Assembly (NCBI RefSeq): GCF_000425225.1
Contig: NZ_KE384335.1
Coordinates: 11,865 to 75,864 of the forward strand
Reading direction: 5' to 3'
DNA: 64,000 nt
Source: Pontibacillus marinus BH030004 = DSM 16465
GTDB lineage: Bacteria > Bacillota > Bacilli > Bacillales > BH030062
This document shows, in pieces, positions 33,481 through 41,562 of this stretch. Under the pieces are notes generated by a model that saw only the letters and a list, made by a program, of their open reading frames with translations, ran no database searches and was not told where the DNA came from. Each line of letters opens with the position of its first letter. Position 1 is the first letter of the stretch. The position numbers and the translations under genes are program-made.

Positions 33481-34618
33481 CAGAAAAGACAATAGGAATT
33501 GTGATCAATACCAACATGGTCGTAATTACATGGAAAAATGATAACTCTGGGAAAAGTTCAATAAATACCCCGCCTGTATAAGGGCCAATGATGCTCCCGA
33601 TACTAAAGGATATTCCGCACATAATATTCCCCGCCGGAAGTAGTCTTTTGGGTAAGATATCTGTCATATAAGAAATCCCGAGGGAGAAGATTGAGCCGAC
33701 AAATATACCAGAGAGTGTAAATAGAATGAACAGCCAGACGACGGAATCCTCTAGATAGGCTGCGGCGAAAAAACAGATGATTCCAGCTCCCAAAACGCCC
33801 AATAGCACTTTTTTTCTTCCGATTCGATCACTTAATATTCCAAGAGGAAGTTGAGAAATTAAACTTCCTGCTGCAAATGTAGGAATGATAAGAGATAGGA
33901 TATCCACATCATGTCCGATACGCATGCCATACACGGGGAAATTCCCATGAAGCGCAGCCTCCAAAAACCCATAGGCAAATGGAGGGAGAAAGGCTACCCA
34001 GGCAAGCTCCCCGGCTTCTGCAAAGCGTTTAATGGAGCTAGAAGAGGTCGTGTAACTGTCTTCATTTTCAGGGAATTGGTTACGAACAAGAAACATGAGA
34101 GACCAAACGACAATGCTTAATCCAGCTGATAAAAGAAAAGGTGCCGCAATATTAATGGACACTAGACGAGTCATTAGAGGCCCTATTGCAAATCCTGCTC
34201 CAAAGAAAAGGCCATAGAGTGCAATGTTACGACCGCGCTTATCCTCAGCTGCAGTCGTGGTAATCCACGTCTGTGTACCAAAGTGGAGCATATGGTCTCC
34301 AATTCCAATTGTCACTCGTAAAATGAACCAAAACCATAGCGACTCCCAAAAAGGAAAGAAAGACATGGATACAAAAACTAGTGCTCCGCCCAGAAGAATC
34401 ATAGGTTTATATCCAATATTTCGTAATGGCTTTTCCATAAAAGGTGACGCAATTAAGACGCCTATATAAAGTCCTGTCGCATGAAGACCATTTATAGAAG
34501 AGGAAATCCCGTTTTGTTCTAATATAACGGCGATTAAAGGTAAGAGCATCCCCTGTGTAAATCCAGAAATCGTGACTAATAAAATTAAAACAAGAAAACG
34601 AAAGCGTTGTTGTGACAT
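33449..34618 (-). CDS. MFS transporter
   Basis: A 389-residue major facilitator with 12 helices. The motif A-like loop is seen as GILSDRIGRKKVLLGVLG near residue 270, the structural repeat of motif A in the C-terminal half; the N-terminal copy (EKPLRNIGYKPMILLGG) is degenerate. The frame opens at 34651, but AAGGATG lies 7 nt before ATG 34618 (MSQQRFRFL). Its substrate is unknown; similarity to sugar-efflux or drug-efflux subgroups cannot be decided. Convergent with the serine hydrolase gene, divergent from osmC. Confidence 0.83.
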   Translation of the reverse strand: MSQQRFRFLVLILLVTISGFTQGMLLPLIAVILEQNGISSSINGLHATGLYIGVLIASPFMEKPLRNIGYKPMILLGGALVFVSMSFFPFWESLWFWFILRVTIGIGDHMLHFGTQTWITTTAAEDKRGRNIALYGLFFGAGFAIGPLMTRLVSINIAAPFLLSAGLSIVVWSLMFLVRNQFPENEDSYTTSSSSIKRFAEAGELAWVAFLPPFAYGFLEAALHGNFPVYGMRIGHDVDILSLIIPTFAAGSLISQLPLGILSDRIGRKKVLLGVLGAGIICFFAAAYLEDSVVWLFILFTLSGIFVGSIFSLGISYMTDILPKRLLPAGNIMCGISFSIGSIIGPYTGGVFIELFPELSFFHVITTMLVLITIPIVFSEKENRSLPST

Positions 34619-34847
34619 GAGAATCATCCTTATATGAAGTACAGCATTCAATTGTTTATGCTACTAAGCAACCTAGAAAATAGCAAGGAAAAACGAAGCT
34701 GATATATTGCTGAGATAGCTATATTGTGGCAAAGTATTTAAGGGTTCTACCTACATAAGAAAGCAAAAGACGTTATGAACCCTCTATATTCGGTTACAAT
34801 ATAAGTAGAGTATTGTAATAGACTACTTTCCAATGAGGAGTGATTCC

Positions 34848-35249
34848 ATGTCAGAATTACATTTTTATCTTAAAAACGATGGTATTCGAACATCTACAGG
34901 ATACGGTCAACTCAATATTTCTCCAGATGAGGAGAAAGGGTTTCGTCCATTTCAACTTATGGTCTCATCCGTAGCAAGCTGTAGTCTTTCCGTATTTCGT
35001 AAAATTTTAGATAAACAACGTGTTGAATACGAGGATATTAAAGTCACAGCAGATGTGAAGCGAAACGCTGATGAAGCAAACCGTATCGAAAAAATTTCAC
35101 TACACTATGTTGTGAAAGGTCATCATTTAGATGAAGACAAGATGTACAAAAACCTAGCAACATCTTATAAAAACTGTTCCATGGTTCAATCTGTAAAAGA
35201 CAGCATTGAAATTGAAGAAACACTTGAATGCATCGAACTAAGTTTATAA
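34848..35249 (+). CDS. OsmC/Ohr family protein
   Basis: A 133-residue member of the OsmC family of thiol peroxidases. The two catalytic cysteines are visible in SVASCSLSVFRKIL near residue 49 and YKNCSMVQSVKD near residue 112. Family members reduce organic hydroperoxides; this one resembles the YhfA-like branch more than Ohr. The in-frame ATG at 34833 abuts the Shine-Dalgarno GAGGAGTG, so ATG 34848 is preferred. Monocistronic with a terminator after it. Confidence 0.86.
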   Translation: MSELHFYLKNDGIRTSTGYGQLNISPDEEKGFRPFQLMVSSVASCSLSVFRKILDKQRVEYEDIKVTADVKRNADEANRIEKISLHYVVKGHHLDEDKMYKNLATSYKNCSMVQSVKDSIEIEETLECIELSL

Positions 35250-35253
35250 GCAG

Positions 35254-35288
35254 AAAGGTCCTTATCTTTTAGGTAAGGTCCTTTTTTT
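35254..35288 (+). terminator. Terminator of osmC
   Basis: AAAGGtCCTTA pairs with TAAGGtCCTTT, followed by T5. Confidence 0.82.
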
Positions 35289-35419
35289 ATGAACATTTCA
35301 AAAAATTAAAACATTCCCTTATACAAAAAATACTAAAGCCACCCTCAAGCTTTTTATGATAAGATATATAAATGGAAAATACGAATGAACGAGATCATAT
35401 AAAAGGTAGAGGGGAAATT

Positions 35420-36043
35420 ATGAAAAAGTTTACTATACGTGCGTTATTTTTTATATTAGGTTTGTATATTCTATCGTTTGGTATAAGCCTTACCATTAAA
35501 GCTGATTTAGGTGCGGGTGCCTGGGATGCATTAAATGTTGGTTTAGAAGATGAAGTCGGACTTACAGTTGGAACGTGGGTCATTATAGTGGGGATGGTTT
35601 TAATCTTTTCTAATGCTCTATTAGCCAAGGAACGTCCTGATTTCTTAGCATTAATCACCGTAACGATCTTAGGGCCTATGATAGACTTTTGGTTAGAGTT
35701 TTTCATGGCCGATTGGGCATTTACGAGTTTCCCTGCTCAGATAGCTGTTCTTTTAGTTGGTATTGTATTTGTATCACTCGGAATTGCCACTTATATTCAG
35801 CCTAAGCTTCCTTTGATTCCGATTGACAACTTTATGGTTTCAGTACAAAAACGCTTCAATTTACAAATCACAAAAGCTAAGACGTTGACTGAAGCTTTTG
35901 CTTTATTAATGGCATTTCTTTTTGGGGGTCCAATAGGGATTGGAACAGTCGTAATTCTATTTATGCTTGGACCAACTATTCAATTTTTTGATCCAAAAGC
36001 GAAAAATGTGCTAGGTCGACTCCTAGGTGAAGAAATAGGTTAA
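35420..36043 (+). CDS. YczE-like membrane protein
   Basis: A 207-residue protein with five helices, of the YczE/YyaS (DUF6198-like) group. The blocks SFGISLTIKADLGAGAWDAL, LGPMIDFWLEFF and FGGPIGIGTVVILFMLGPTIQFF are characteristic. A paralogue occurs at 52552 with the same GGPVGIGT and LGPAIQF blocks. The open frame begins at 35372, but AGAGGGG lies 6 nt before ATG 35420. B. subtilis YczE is needed for bacillaene and surfactin production by an unknown mechanism; no such cluster is here. Function unknown. Confidence 0.8.
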   Translation: MKKFTIRALFFILGLYILSFGISLTIKADLGAGAWDALNVGLEDEVGLTVGTWVIIVGMVLIFSNALLAKERPDFLALITVTILGPMIDFWLEFFMADWAFTSFPAQIAVLLVGIVFVSLGIATYIQPKLPLIPIDNFMVSVQKRFNLQITKAKTLTEAFALLMAFLFGGPIGIGTVVILFMLGPTIQFFDPKAKNVLGRLLGEEIG

Positions 36044-36055
36044 TAATATAGAAAG

Positions 36056-36091
36056 AAAGCATGAGATTGAATCCAATCTCATGCTTTTTTA
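36056..36091 (+). terminator. Terminator after the yczE-like gene
   Basis: AAAGCATGAGATT pairs with AATCTCATGCTTT, followed by T3-4. Confidence 0.9.
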
Positions 36092-36152
36092 ATACATAAT
36101 ATTTCCTTCTATTGAAAAACATATAAGAAAACGTTAGAAGGGATGGAGCTAA

Positions 36153-36956
36153 ATGAAAATATTCATGAAGTGGGGGTTTCTTACTCTGATTGTATGTTTC
36201 TCGCTTCTCCAGGCTGATATAATTCACGCAGAGAGTGAAAAGACTAAACGTGAGGAGATGCATAACTTTCTGAGTTCGGTCTTAGATATCTCGAAGAAAA
36301 ACACATACCCTAACACACCCTCTATGAAGGAACAGGTTGAACCAAATGAGCTGACCAAAGAACTCCTAGAGGATGGTAAAGTCAAAATTAATAATCCGCA
36401 TCTTATAAAAATGCTGAATGAAACAGACTTACGTCCATCCCCTCTTGCAATAGGTTATCGAGGCATGATCTATATGGGGAAGTGGCCATTGAATTATGAA
36501 ACAAAAGAGCAAAATATTAATTGGCAGTATCAAAAGATTAATACGAACCAAAAGGATAATCAGAATGGATATGAATCGAAAAACATTCATTATAACCAAG
36601 AGAAGGAGCGGGCGGTAAGAGGTGCTTTAACAGAAAAAGTTGATTACCCAAATCAAATTAAAGAAATGATGTTATTCGAAGCGCAAAAACAAGCAGAACT
36701 ACCATTATCTTTTGACACTGTTATTGGAGAAGGGACAGATATGAACCTCTCTTATGGTGTTCCGCGTAAAAAGGTCGGAATCGTAGAAGCCTATGCTCCA
36801 GCAGTACATGAAAAGGGAAAGGTTACATTTGGAGATGTATACCTTAAGCTGAAGGGATCTAAAAAGGAGATCGTTATTGAAGGTGTTGAAAAGAAAGAAG
36901 TAGGGGCATGGATTCCCATCCAAGACCGCCTGTCGATTACATTCCGTGTGCAGTAA
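36153..36956 (+). CDS. yfkD: YfkD family exported protein
   Basis: A 267-residue protein with a signal peptide (residues 1-28, ending IIHAES). The body follows B. subtilis YfkD as I recall it: ELTKELLEDGKVKINNPHLI, SPLAIGYRGMIYMGKWPLNY, NWQYQKINTN, YGVPRKKVG, EAYAPAVHEKGKVTFGDVYL and GAWIPIQDRLS. YfkD is a general stress (sigma-B) protein of unknown biochemical function. AGAAGGGATGGAG precedes the ATG. A terminator right after the stop is shared with mscS. No clear sigma-B promoter was found in the 110 bp upstream. Confidence 0.87.
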   Translation: MKIFMKWGFLTLIVCFSLLQADIIHAESEKTKREEMHNFLSSVLDISKKNTYPNTPSMKEQVEPNELTKELLEDGKVKINNPHLIKMLNETDLRPSPLAIGYRGMIYMGKWPLNYETKEQNINWQYQKINTNQKDNQNGYESKNIHYNQEKERAVRGALTEKVDYPNQIKEMMLFEAQKQAELPLSFDTVIGEGTDMNLSYGVPRKKVGIVEAYAPAVHEKGKVTFGDVYLKLKGSKKEIVIEGVEKKEVGAWIPIQDRLSITFRVQ

Positions 36957-36991
36957 AAAATCCGCTTACTCCTCTTGCGGAGTAGCGGATT
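36957..36991. terminator. Bidirectional terminator yfkD / mscS
   Basis: AATCCGCTTACTCC pairs with GGAGTAGCGGATT. It overlaps the last codons of mscS on the minus strand. Confidence 0.88.
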
Positions 36992-37847
36992 GTGTTTGTG
37001 GTAGTTCGATATGTTGTAATGACATTTGGATATTATGATCAAACATCTTTTCGGCGATGATTCTACGTGTTTCTTTTGAAGCTGTCCAGTAGACCAAATC
37101 TTCTGTTAATCCAGTCACTGTGTATTCATAGCCGCGGTGATCACTATTAAGGGATGTCATGCCATATAGTTGAAATGGCTGGACTGGCTGATCGGCAGGG
37201 TCCGTCTTTAAGTAATGGGCCAGTTCATCATTTAACTGCTCACATGTTTCTTCTAAAAGTTTATAGATCTTTCTAGGATCTTCTTCAAAGCTAACTGTAA
37301 CTTTTTCAATAACTCGCATATGGTCAATGTTATAGTTTTCAATGGAATTCACTTGTCCATTGCTTATGGTAAGTAGCTTGCCACTCCATTCACGAAGCTT
37401 TAAAAAACGGAGCCCAATATCTTCGACCGTACCAAAAAACTTATCATTAACAGCAATGAAGTCACCTTTATGTAGTTGCTTTTCGTATAAAAAGAATATT
37501 CCTGCAAGCAAATCTTTAATAATACTTTGTGCACCAAAGCCCAAAATAATCCCTAACACACCGGCACCAGCAAGGACGGACCCAACCTTTAAGCCGAGTA
37601 GGGTTAATGCAAAAATAATCAAGCCGATTGTAGCGGTATAATTAATGGTTGAACTAATCATGGATTCAAGTGTTTTTTCTTTTCGTTCCTCAATGAAGGA
37701 TGTCTTACTGAAAAAAGAACGAACCGATCGCTTGATAATAAAGATAGCAATATAAGTTAGGATGGCTACTCCAAAGAATTGAACAATGCCGTTACTGAAA
37801 AAAGCAGATATTGTATCATCCCAAGTAACCTCATCTAAATTAAACAT
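36966..37847 (-). CDS. MscS family small-conductance mechanosensitive channel
   Basis: A 293-residue channel of the short YkuT type. Three helices precede the pore-lining TM3, seen as VLAGAGVLGIILGFGAQSII with alternating Gly/Ala near residue 100, followed by the beta domain (KGDFIAVNDKFFGTVEDIGL). It releases solutes upon hypo-osmotic shock, in keeping with life at changing salinity. The frame opens at 37871, but AGGAGG lies before ATG 37847. The last codons fall in the terminator shared with yfkD. Confidence 0.9.
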   Translation of the reverse strand: MFNLDEVTWDDTISAFFSNGIVQFFGVAILTYIAIFIIKRSVRSFFSKTSFIEERKEKTLESMISSTINYTATIGLIIFALTLLGLKVGSVLAGAGVLGIILGFGAQSIIKDLLAGIFFLYEKQLHKGDFIAVNDKFFGTVEDIGLRFLKLREWSGKLLTISNGQVNSIENYNIDHMRVIEKVTVSFEEDPRKIYKLLEETCEQLNDELAHYLKTDPADQPVQPFQLYGMTSLNSDHRGYEYTVTGLTEDLVYWTASKETRRIIAEKMFDHNIQMSLQHIELPQTQSATPQEE

Positions 37848-38013
37848 AATTGAACCTCCTAAAACGGTCACATGTAACTCATTATAGCATGGGCGAAAAA
37901 ATTGCTCTATAAACGTGACTAGGTGGGTTAGACAAATGAGGGGATTTCTACTACGATATAGAAGGCAGAGTCACTCACAACCGAATTTTATTTTATAGAT
38001 AAAGGAGTCTATC

Positions 38014-38163
38014 ATGAATAACGAAGCGAAAATTGAAGAGTTAAAATTACGTCTTTCTACATTCATGAGCCGCATCGACGAAATGGATCCAGAGACGACT
38101 TCCGTTGAAGATGTTGATAAGCTCATTTCGATGTTAGAAGACCTTGAAGAACAGTGTAAATAA
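38014..38163 (+). CDS. SE1561 family small protein
   Basis: A 49-residue helical, acidic protein. The pattern IEELKLRLSTFMSRIDEMDP then ETTSVEDVDKLISMLEDLEE and a C-terminal EQCK fits the SE1561 family of short Firmicute proteins of unknown function. AAAGGAG lies 7 nt before the ATG, and a terminator follows directly. Monocistronic, divergent from mscS. Confidence 0.78.
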   Translation: MNNEAKIEELKLRLSTFMSRIDEMDPETTSVEDVDKLISMLEDLEEQCK

Positions 38164-38171
38164 AGGGTTAT

Positions 38172-38206
38172 AAGCCAGTTCAAATTCGAACTGGCTTTAT
38201 TTTTAT
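38172..38206 (+). terminator. Terminator of the SE1561 gene
   Basis: AAGCCAGTTC (38172-38181) pairs with GAACTGGCTT (38188-38197), then TATTTTTATT. Confidence 0.88.
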
Positions 38207-38568
38207 TCCTTCTTACTTCAACTATGGTGAAGAAACAAGTATAATGCTAAGTGTAAACGCTTAAATATAAAATAGCTTTAAAATCTTATTAAATTAATTT
38301 AACTCCACATAAGTATAAAGACCTATCTTAACTTTTGTTAGGTTAGTTCTTTTTTGGTATAAATGATATATTTTGAGCAATATATAATATTTTGGATAGC
38401 GAAATATCCTATTTTATATTAAGATAAATACTAAGATAGGATTTCAGAGGCATTGACGTTTTCATAACTATGAGTAAATACCCGTATAGGTAGTTTGTTG
38501 TAAATGGGCTTAACGTCTTAAAAAAGATGCTTGAAAACTAATCTTATACATATAAGGGGACCAAAACT
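38207..38568. other. AT-rich gap upstream of the AimR-like gene
   Basis: No open frame of note. The stretch is markedly AT-rich. It holds a terminator-like hairpin (CTATCTTAAC with GTTAGGTTAG at 38323-38346, then TTCTTTTTT) and a weak promoter candidate, TTGACG 38453-38458 and TAAATA 38475-38480 with a 16-nt spacer, about 90 nt before the receptor gene. A hairpin ahead of the gene could reflect leader regulation. Confidence 0.4.
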
Positions 38569-39633
38569 ATGCGAAATGAAGAAAACAGTACACAGGTCTT
38601 TTCTTCTGAGCAACTGAAAACGGTTCAAGACATGATAGGGGAAAACGAACCCTCACTGTTTTCAGTACTACAGGAATTATCGAAGAAATATGATGAAAAA
38701 ACGACGATCTATCTTACAAAAGAATTCTGTGTAAATTGCCAAACTCATGAAAACCAACTTGTTGGGATGGAGTTTTTGTATCAGAATAGCTTTTTTGATG
38801 ATTTAGAAAAGATGATTAAATTTCATAAAGAGTCATCAAATTCTCTTAATAATGAGTGGAGTTTACTTTACGAACTTCAAATAAAACGTAAGGTTCATAA
38901 TATTATTGGTCAAGACTTTCTTAAGCTTTTAGAAGATGTAGAGGTAAGAGAAGATGCAACCCTATTAAGTTTATTAACTTTTCTTAAAATATATGGTTAC
39001 TATGAAATGTATGAATATGAAAAGTTAGAAATCTACCAGGATGTGTTGACTAAATATTTGTTAGATATAGACAATACAATTATTAGGGTGTATTTTCAAT
39101 TAAGAGAAAATGAACTGTACCTCCATTATCATTGGAAGAGAAATGAAGTTCAAATTGCGAGAAACTATGGTCATAATATGTTAGAAAATGTATTTAACCC
39201 TAGAAAAAAGTGTTATACACATCTAATTTTAGCGGAAACATATGTGTTGGAAGATTATAATAAGGCTATGGAACATGCGAACAAGGCATTGGAAATTGCT
39301 GAATATTATAATTTAGTTCAATTTATTAAGGATGCAAATAATAAGGTCATTCCATTTATTGCTGCTATAAATGGTATTTATGAAGGCGTTGAAACCACAG
39401 ATGAGGTAGAACGTGCTCATTTATATTTAGCTGCAAAAAGGTGGGAAGATGCCTTGCAAATATTAAATAAAATTCAAAACCCCACACCTTTTCAAGAATA
39501 CTATTTAGGACTTGCAAAAAAAGATAAGGACTTATTGCAAAAGTCATATTATAGATTCCTAACAGAGAGGAAAGATCAGTTTTTTGCTCTTCTTCCTTAT
39601 CAAGAATTAAATAATTTAGCAAAGGAGGGATAA
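38569..39633 (+). CDS. AimR-like TPR peptide-pheromone receptor
   Basis: A 354-residue, all-helical protein of the RRNPP type. Two long blocks line up with my recollection of AimR from phage SPbeta: KKYDEKTTIYLTKEFCVNC with MEFLYQNSFFDDLEKMI, and at the C-terminus ERAHLYLAAKRWEDALQIL with YYLGLAKKDKDLLQKSYYRF and FFALLPYQELNNLAKEG. TPR-like units such as CYTHLILAETYVLEDYNKAM are visible. AimR is about 30 residues longer at the N-terminus, where its helix-turn-helix sits; here only about 25 residues precede the first TPR match, and an in-frame TAA lies upstream of ATG 38569, so the DNA-binding part looks missing or reduced. AAGGGGACC precedes the ATG. A secreted-peptide gene follows after 2 nt. 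Confidence 0.75.
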   Translation: MRNEENSTQVFSSEQLKTVQDMIGENEPSLFSVLQELSKKYDEKTTIYLTKEFCVNCQTHENQLVGMEFLYQNSFFDDLEKMIKFHKESSNSLNNEWSLLYELQIKRKVHNIIGQDFLKLLEDVEVREDATLLSLLTFLKIYGYYEMYEYEKLEIYQDVLTKYLLDIDNTIIRVYFQLRENELYLHYHWKRNEVQIARNYGHNMLENVFNPRKKCYTHLILAETYVLEDYNKAMEHANKALEIAEYYNLVQFIKDANNKVIPFIAAINGIYEGVETTDEVERAHLYLAAKRWEDALQILNKIQNPTPFQEYYLGLAKKDKDLLQKSYYRFLTERKDQFFALLPYQELNNLAKEG

Positions 39634-39635
39634 TT

Positions 39636-39791
39636 ATGAAGAAAAAGATTCTTTTGGCATTCAGTGCTATAGCATTAACACTGACTATTGGTCTATCTTC
39701 TGATTATTCAACAGAAAAAGCTGTATCAGAGCAAGACTCTCAAATTTCTTACATGTATTATGATCCAGATATTAATCCTGGTATCGGATAA
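39636..39791 (+). CDS. Secreted signalling-peptide precursor (AimP/Phr-like)
   Basis: A 51-codon frame. It begins MKKKILLAFSAIALTLTIGL, a clear export signal, continues through a polar region (SSDYSTEKAVSEQDSQ), and ends YMYYDPDINPGIG. This is the plan of Phr and AimP pro-peptides, whose mature signal is the last five to six residues; INPGIG or NPGIG is the predicted pheromone. The Shine-Dalgarno AAAGGAGGG lies inside the last codons of the receptor gene and the start is 2 nt after its stop, so the pair is translationally linked. A terminator-like hairpin follows 1 nt after the stop. Confidence 0.72.
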   Translation: MKKKILLAFSAIALTLTIGLSSDYSTEKAVSEQDSQISYMYYDPDINPGIG

Positions 39792-39792
39792 T

Positions 39793-39820
39793 AAAAAAGT
39801 GCCTTATAAGGCACTTTTTT
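39793..39820 (+). terminator. Hairpin between peptide gene and next small gene
   Basis: AAAAAAGTGCCTT pairs with AAGGCACTTTTTT. The next frame starts 31 nt later and has no room for a strong promoter of its own, so this hairpin may be a regulated terminator. Confidence 0.82.
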
Positions 39821-39851
39821 ATATTTTACTGAATTAGCGGAGGGAAAATTA

Positions 39852-40022
39852 ATGAATGAATGGATCTACATACTATCACCAGTCATTGGTTTCTGGTTTA
39901 TGTTTATGATTATGAGGTTTTACTATAAATTTCGAGCAAAGAAACCTCTTACATCCGCAGAAAAAGTAGCGCTGGCAGCATCTTCACTATCGCTAGCTTT
40001 TATCATCATCTGGGTAAGTTAA
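39852..40022 (+). CDS. Small two-helix membrane protein downstream of the peptide gene
   Basis: A 56-residue protein: helix 1 is WIYILSPVIGFWFMFMIM, then a basic loop RFYYKFRAKKPL, then helix 2 VALAASSLSLAFIIIWVS. Shine-Dalgarno GGAGGG lies 8 nt before the ATG. It occupies the position that aimX holds in phage arbitrium loci, behind a terminator-like hairpin. I recognise no family. It could be an effector controlled by readthrough, but this is inference from order only. Confidence 0.6.
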   Translation: MNEWIYILSPVIGFWFMFMIMRFYYKFRAKKPLTSAEKVALAASSLSLAFIIIWVS

Positions 40023-40170
40023 CCAATGACGGAAGTTTTTGAACCTCCCACTTTTTTTATTATTGTGGGTTGATTTTTTTGTTACCGTGCTTTATTATAT
40101 TAAATCGTTAGAGAGATAACGTAATAAAAATTATGTATTTATAGATTATTCATCAGAGGAGGTACAACAT

Positions 40171-41505
40171 ATGCTAGCATGGGCTGTTGTCGTATCTGTA
40201 TTGGTTATGACAATTTTAAGTTTGCTCCGTGTTAATGTGATTTTTGCAATTATTGCAGCTGCATTAACGGGAGGTTTGATGGCTGATTTATCCATTACAG
40301 AATCAGTTAAAGCATTAGTAGAAGGAATGGGCGGGACAGCTAAAACCGCTTTAAGTTATATCTTGCTTGGAGCTTTTGCCGTAACGATTTCTTATTCCGG
40401 AATCACAAGGATATTAGTTCGAAATCTAGTTTCTGTATTAAGAGGGAAGCGTGCTACCCTACTTCTAGTTATTGCTGGAGTGGCATCTTTATCTCAAAAC
40501 GTAATTCCGGTGCATATTGCATTTATTCCTATATTAATTCCGCCATTATTAAAATTATTCGATGAGATGAAGGTTGACCGACGCGGGGTAGCCACAGCAT
40601 TAACATTTGGTTTAAAAGCACCTTATGTCATGATTCCAGCTGGTTTTGGACTAATCTTTCATGAAACCATTCAAAGTGCTATGAAGCAAAGTGGTGCTGA
40701 TATTTCACTTGGTGAAATCGCGCAATCTCTACTTTTACCTGGATCAGGAATGATTCTTGGTCTTCTCATTGCGGTCTTCTTCTCTTACCGTAAATCTCGT
40801 GAGCACACCATTAATGAGGTTGAAGAGCTTCAAGAAGAAGCTGAAGAAGATCTTAGTGGAGAGAAGTTTGGTCTACGTCACGCATTAACTCTTGTAGCTA
40901 TTCTATTTGCTCTCATTGCACAATTATATTTTGGAAACATGATTATCGGAGCACTTACAGGCCTTGTATTTATGTATCTATTCCAAGGCTTAACACGAGT
41001 AATGAATGTTGTTCCCCTTGAAAGAGGAAACGCAGTCATGTCACAAGGTATTGGAATGATGGGATCGATTGCTTTTGTAATGCTTGTTGCTTCTGGTTAT
41101 GCAAATGTTCTTCAGTCAACTGGTTCCGTTGAAGCGTTAGTTAATCAAACATCTGGAGCATTGGGTGATAACCAAATCGTTATTTCCTTCGTTCTATTAG
41201 TTGTTGGTTTAGTTATTACAATGGGAATCGGATCCTCGTTTGCTACGGTTCCGATCCTTGCAGCTCTATATGTGCCAATTTGTACGGCAGTAGGCTTTTC
41301 ACCATTAGCAACTGCAGCATTAATTGGTACGGCAGGAGCACTAGGTGATGCTGGTTCTCCAGCTTCTGATAGTACACTTGGTCCAACATCAGGATTAAAC
41401 GCAGATGGAAAACACAATCACATTTGGGATACTTGTGTACCAACTTTCATACACTATAACATTCCATTATTCTTATTCGGCTGGTTGGCAGCTGTTATCC
41501 TGTAA
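40171..41505 (+). CDS. yuiF: YuiF-like Na+/H+ antiporter family transporter
   Basis: A 444-residue transporter with about 11 helices of the Na+/H+ antiporter / GntP-like superfamily. Matches to B. subtilis YuiF as I recall it include LSLLRVNVIFAI, LSYILLGAFAVTIS, SQNVIPVHIAFIPILIPPLL and DRRGVATALTFGLKAPYVMIP, then GDAGSPASDSTLGPTSGLN near the C-terminus. A charged loop (residues about 210-230) splits the two halves. The substrate is disputed: amino acid or sodium exchange. GAGGAGG precedes the ATG. Monocistronic. Confidence 0.84.
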   Translation: MLAWAVVVSVLVMTILSLLRVNVIFAIIAAALTGGLMADLSITESVKALVEGMGGTAKTALSYILLGAFAVTISYSGITRILVRNLVSVLRGKRATLLLVIAGVASLSQNVIPVHIAFIPILIPPLLKLFDEMKVDRRGVATALTFGLKAPYVMIPAGFGLIFHETIQSAMKQSGADISLGEIAQSLLLPGSGMILGLLIAVFFSYRKSREHTINEVEELQEEAEEDLSGEKFGLRHALTLVAILFALIAQLYFGNMIIGALTGLVFMYLFQGLTRVMNVVPLERGNAVMSQGIGMMGSIAFVMLVASGYANVLQSTGSVEALVNQTSGALGDNQIVISFVLLVVGLVITMGIGSSFATVPILAALYVPICTAVGFSPLATAALIGTAGALGDAGSPASDSTLGPTSGLNADGKHNHIWDTCVPTFIHYNIPLFLFGWLAAVIL

Positions 41506-41513
41506 ATGAAGTG

Positions 41514-41549
41514 AAAGCCTGCTTTCTCCTAGAGAGAGTAGGCTTTTTT
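41514..41549 (+). terminator. Terminator of yuiF
   Basis: AAAGCCTGCT pairs with AGTAGGCTTT, followed by T3-4. Confidence 0.85.
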
Positions 41550-41562
41550 ATGCAAAAAGAAA

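Noticed and set aside
36112-36140. Promoter TTGAAA-N17-TAGAAG before yfkD
   Set aside because: A start point from it would fall at the Shine-Dalgarno of yfkD, leaving no usable ribosome site.
38200-40170. Prophage or phage remnant around the AimR-like gene
   Set aside because: No integrase, repressor, terminase or structural gene, and no flanking direct repeats seen; neighbours are ordinary chromosomal genes.
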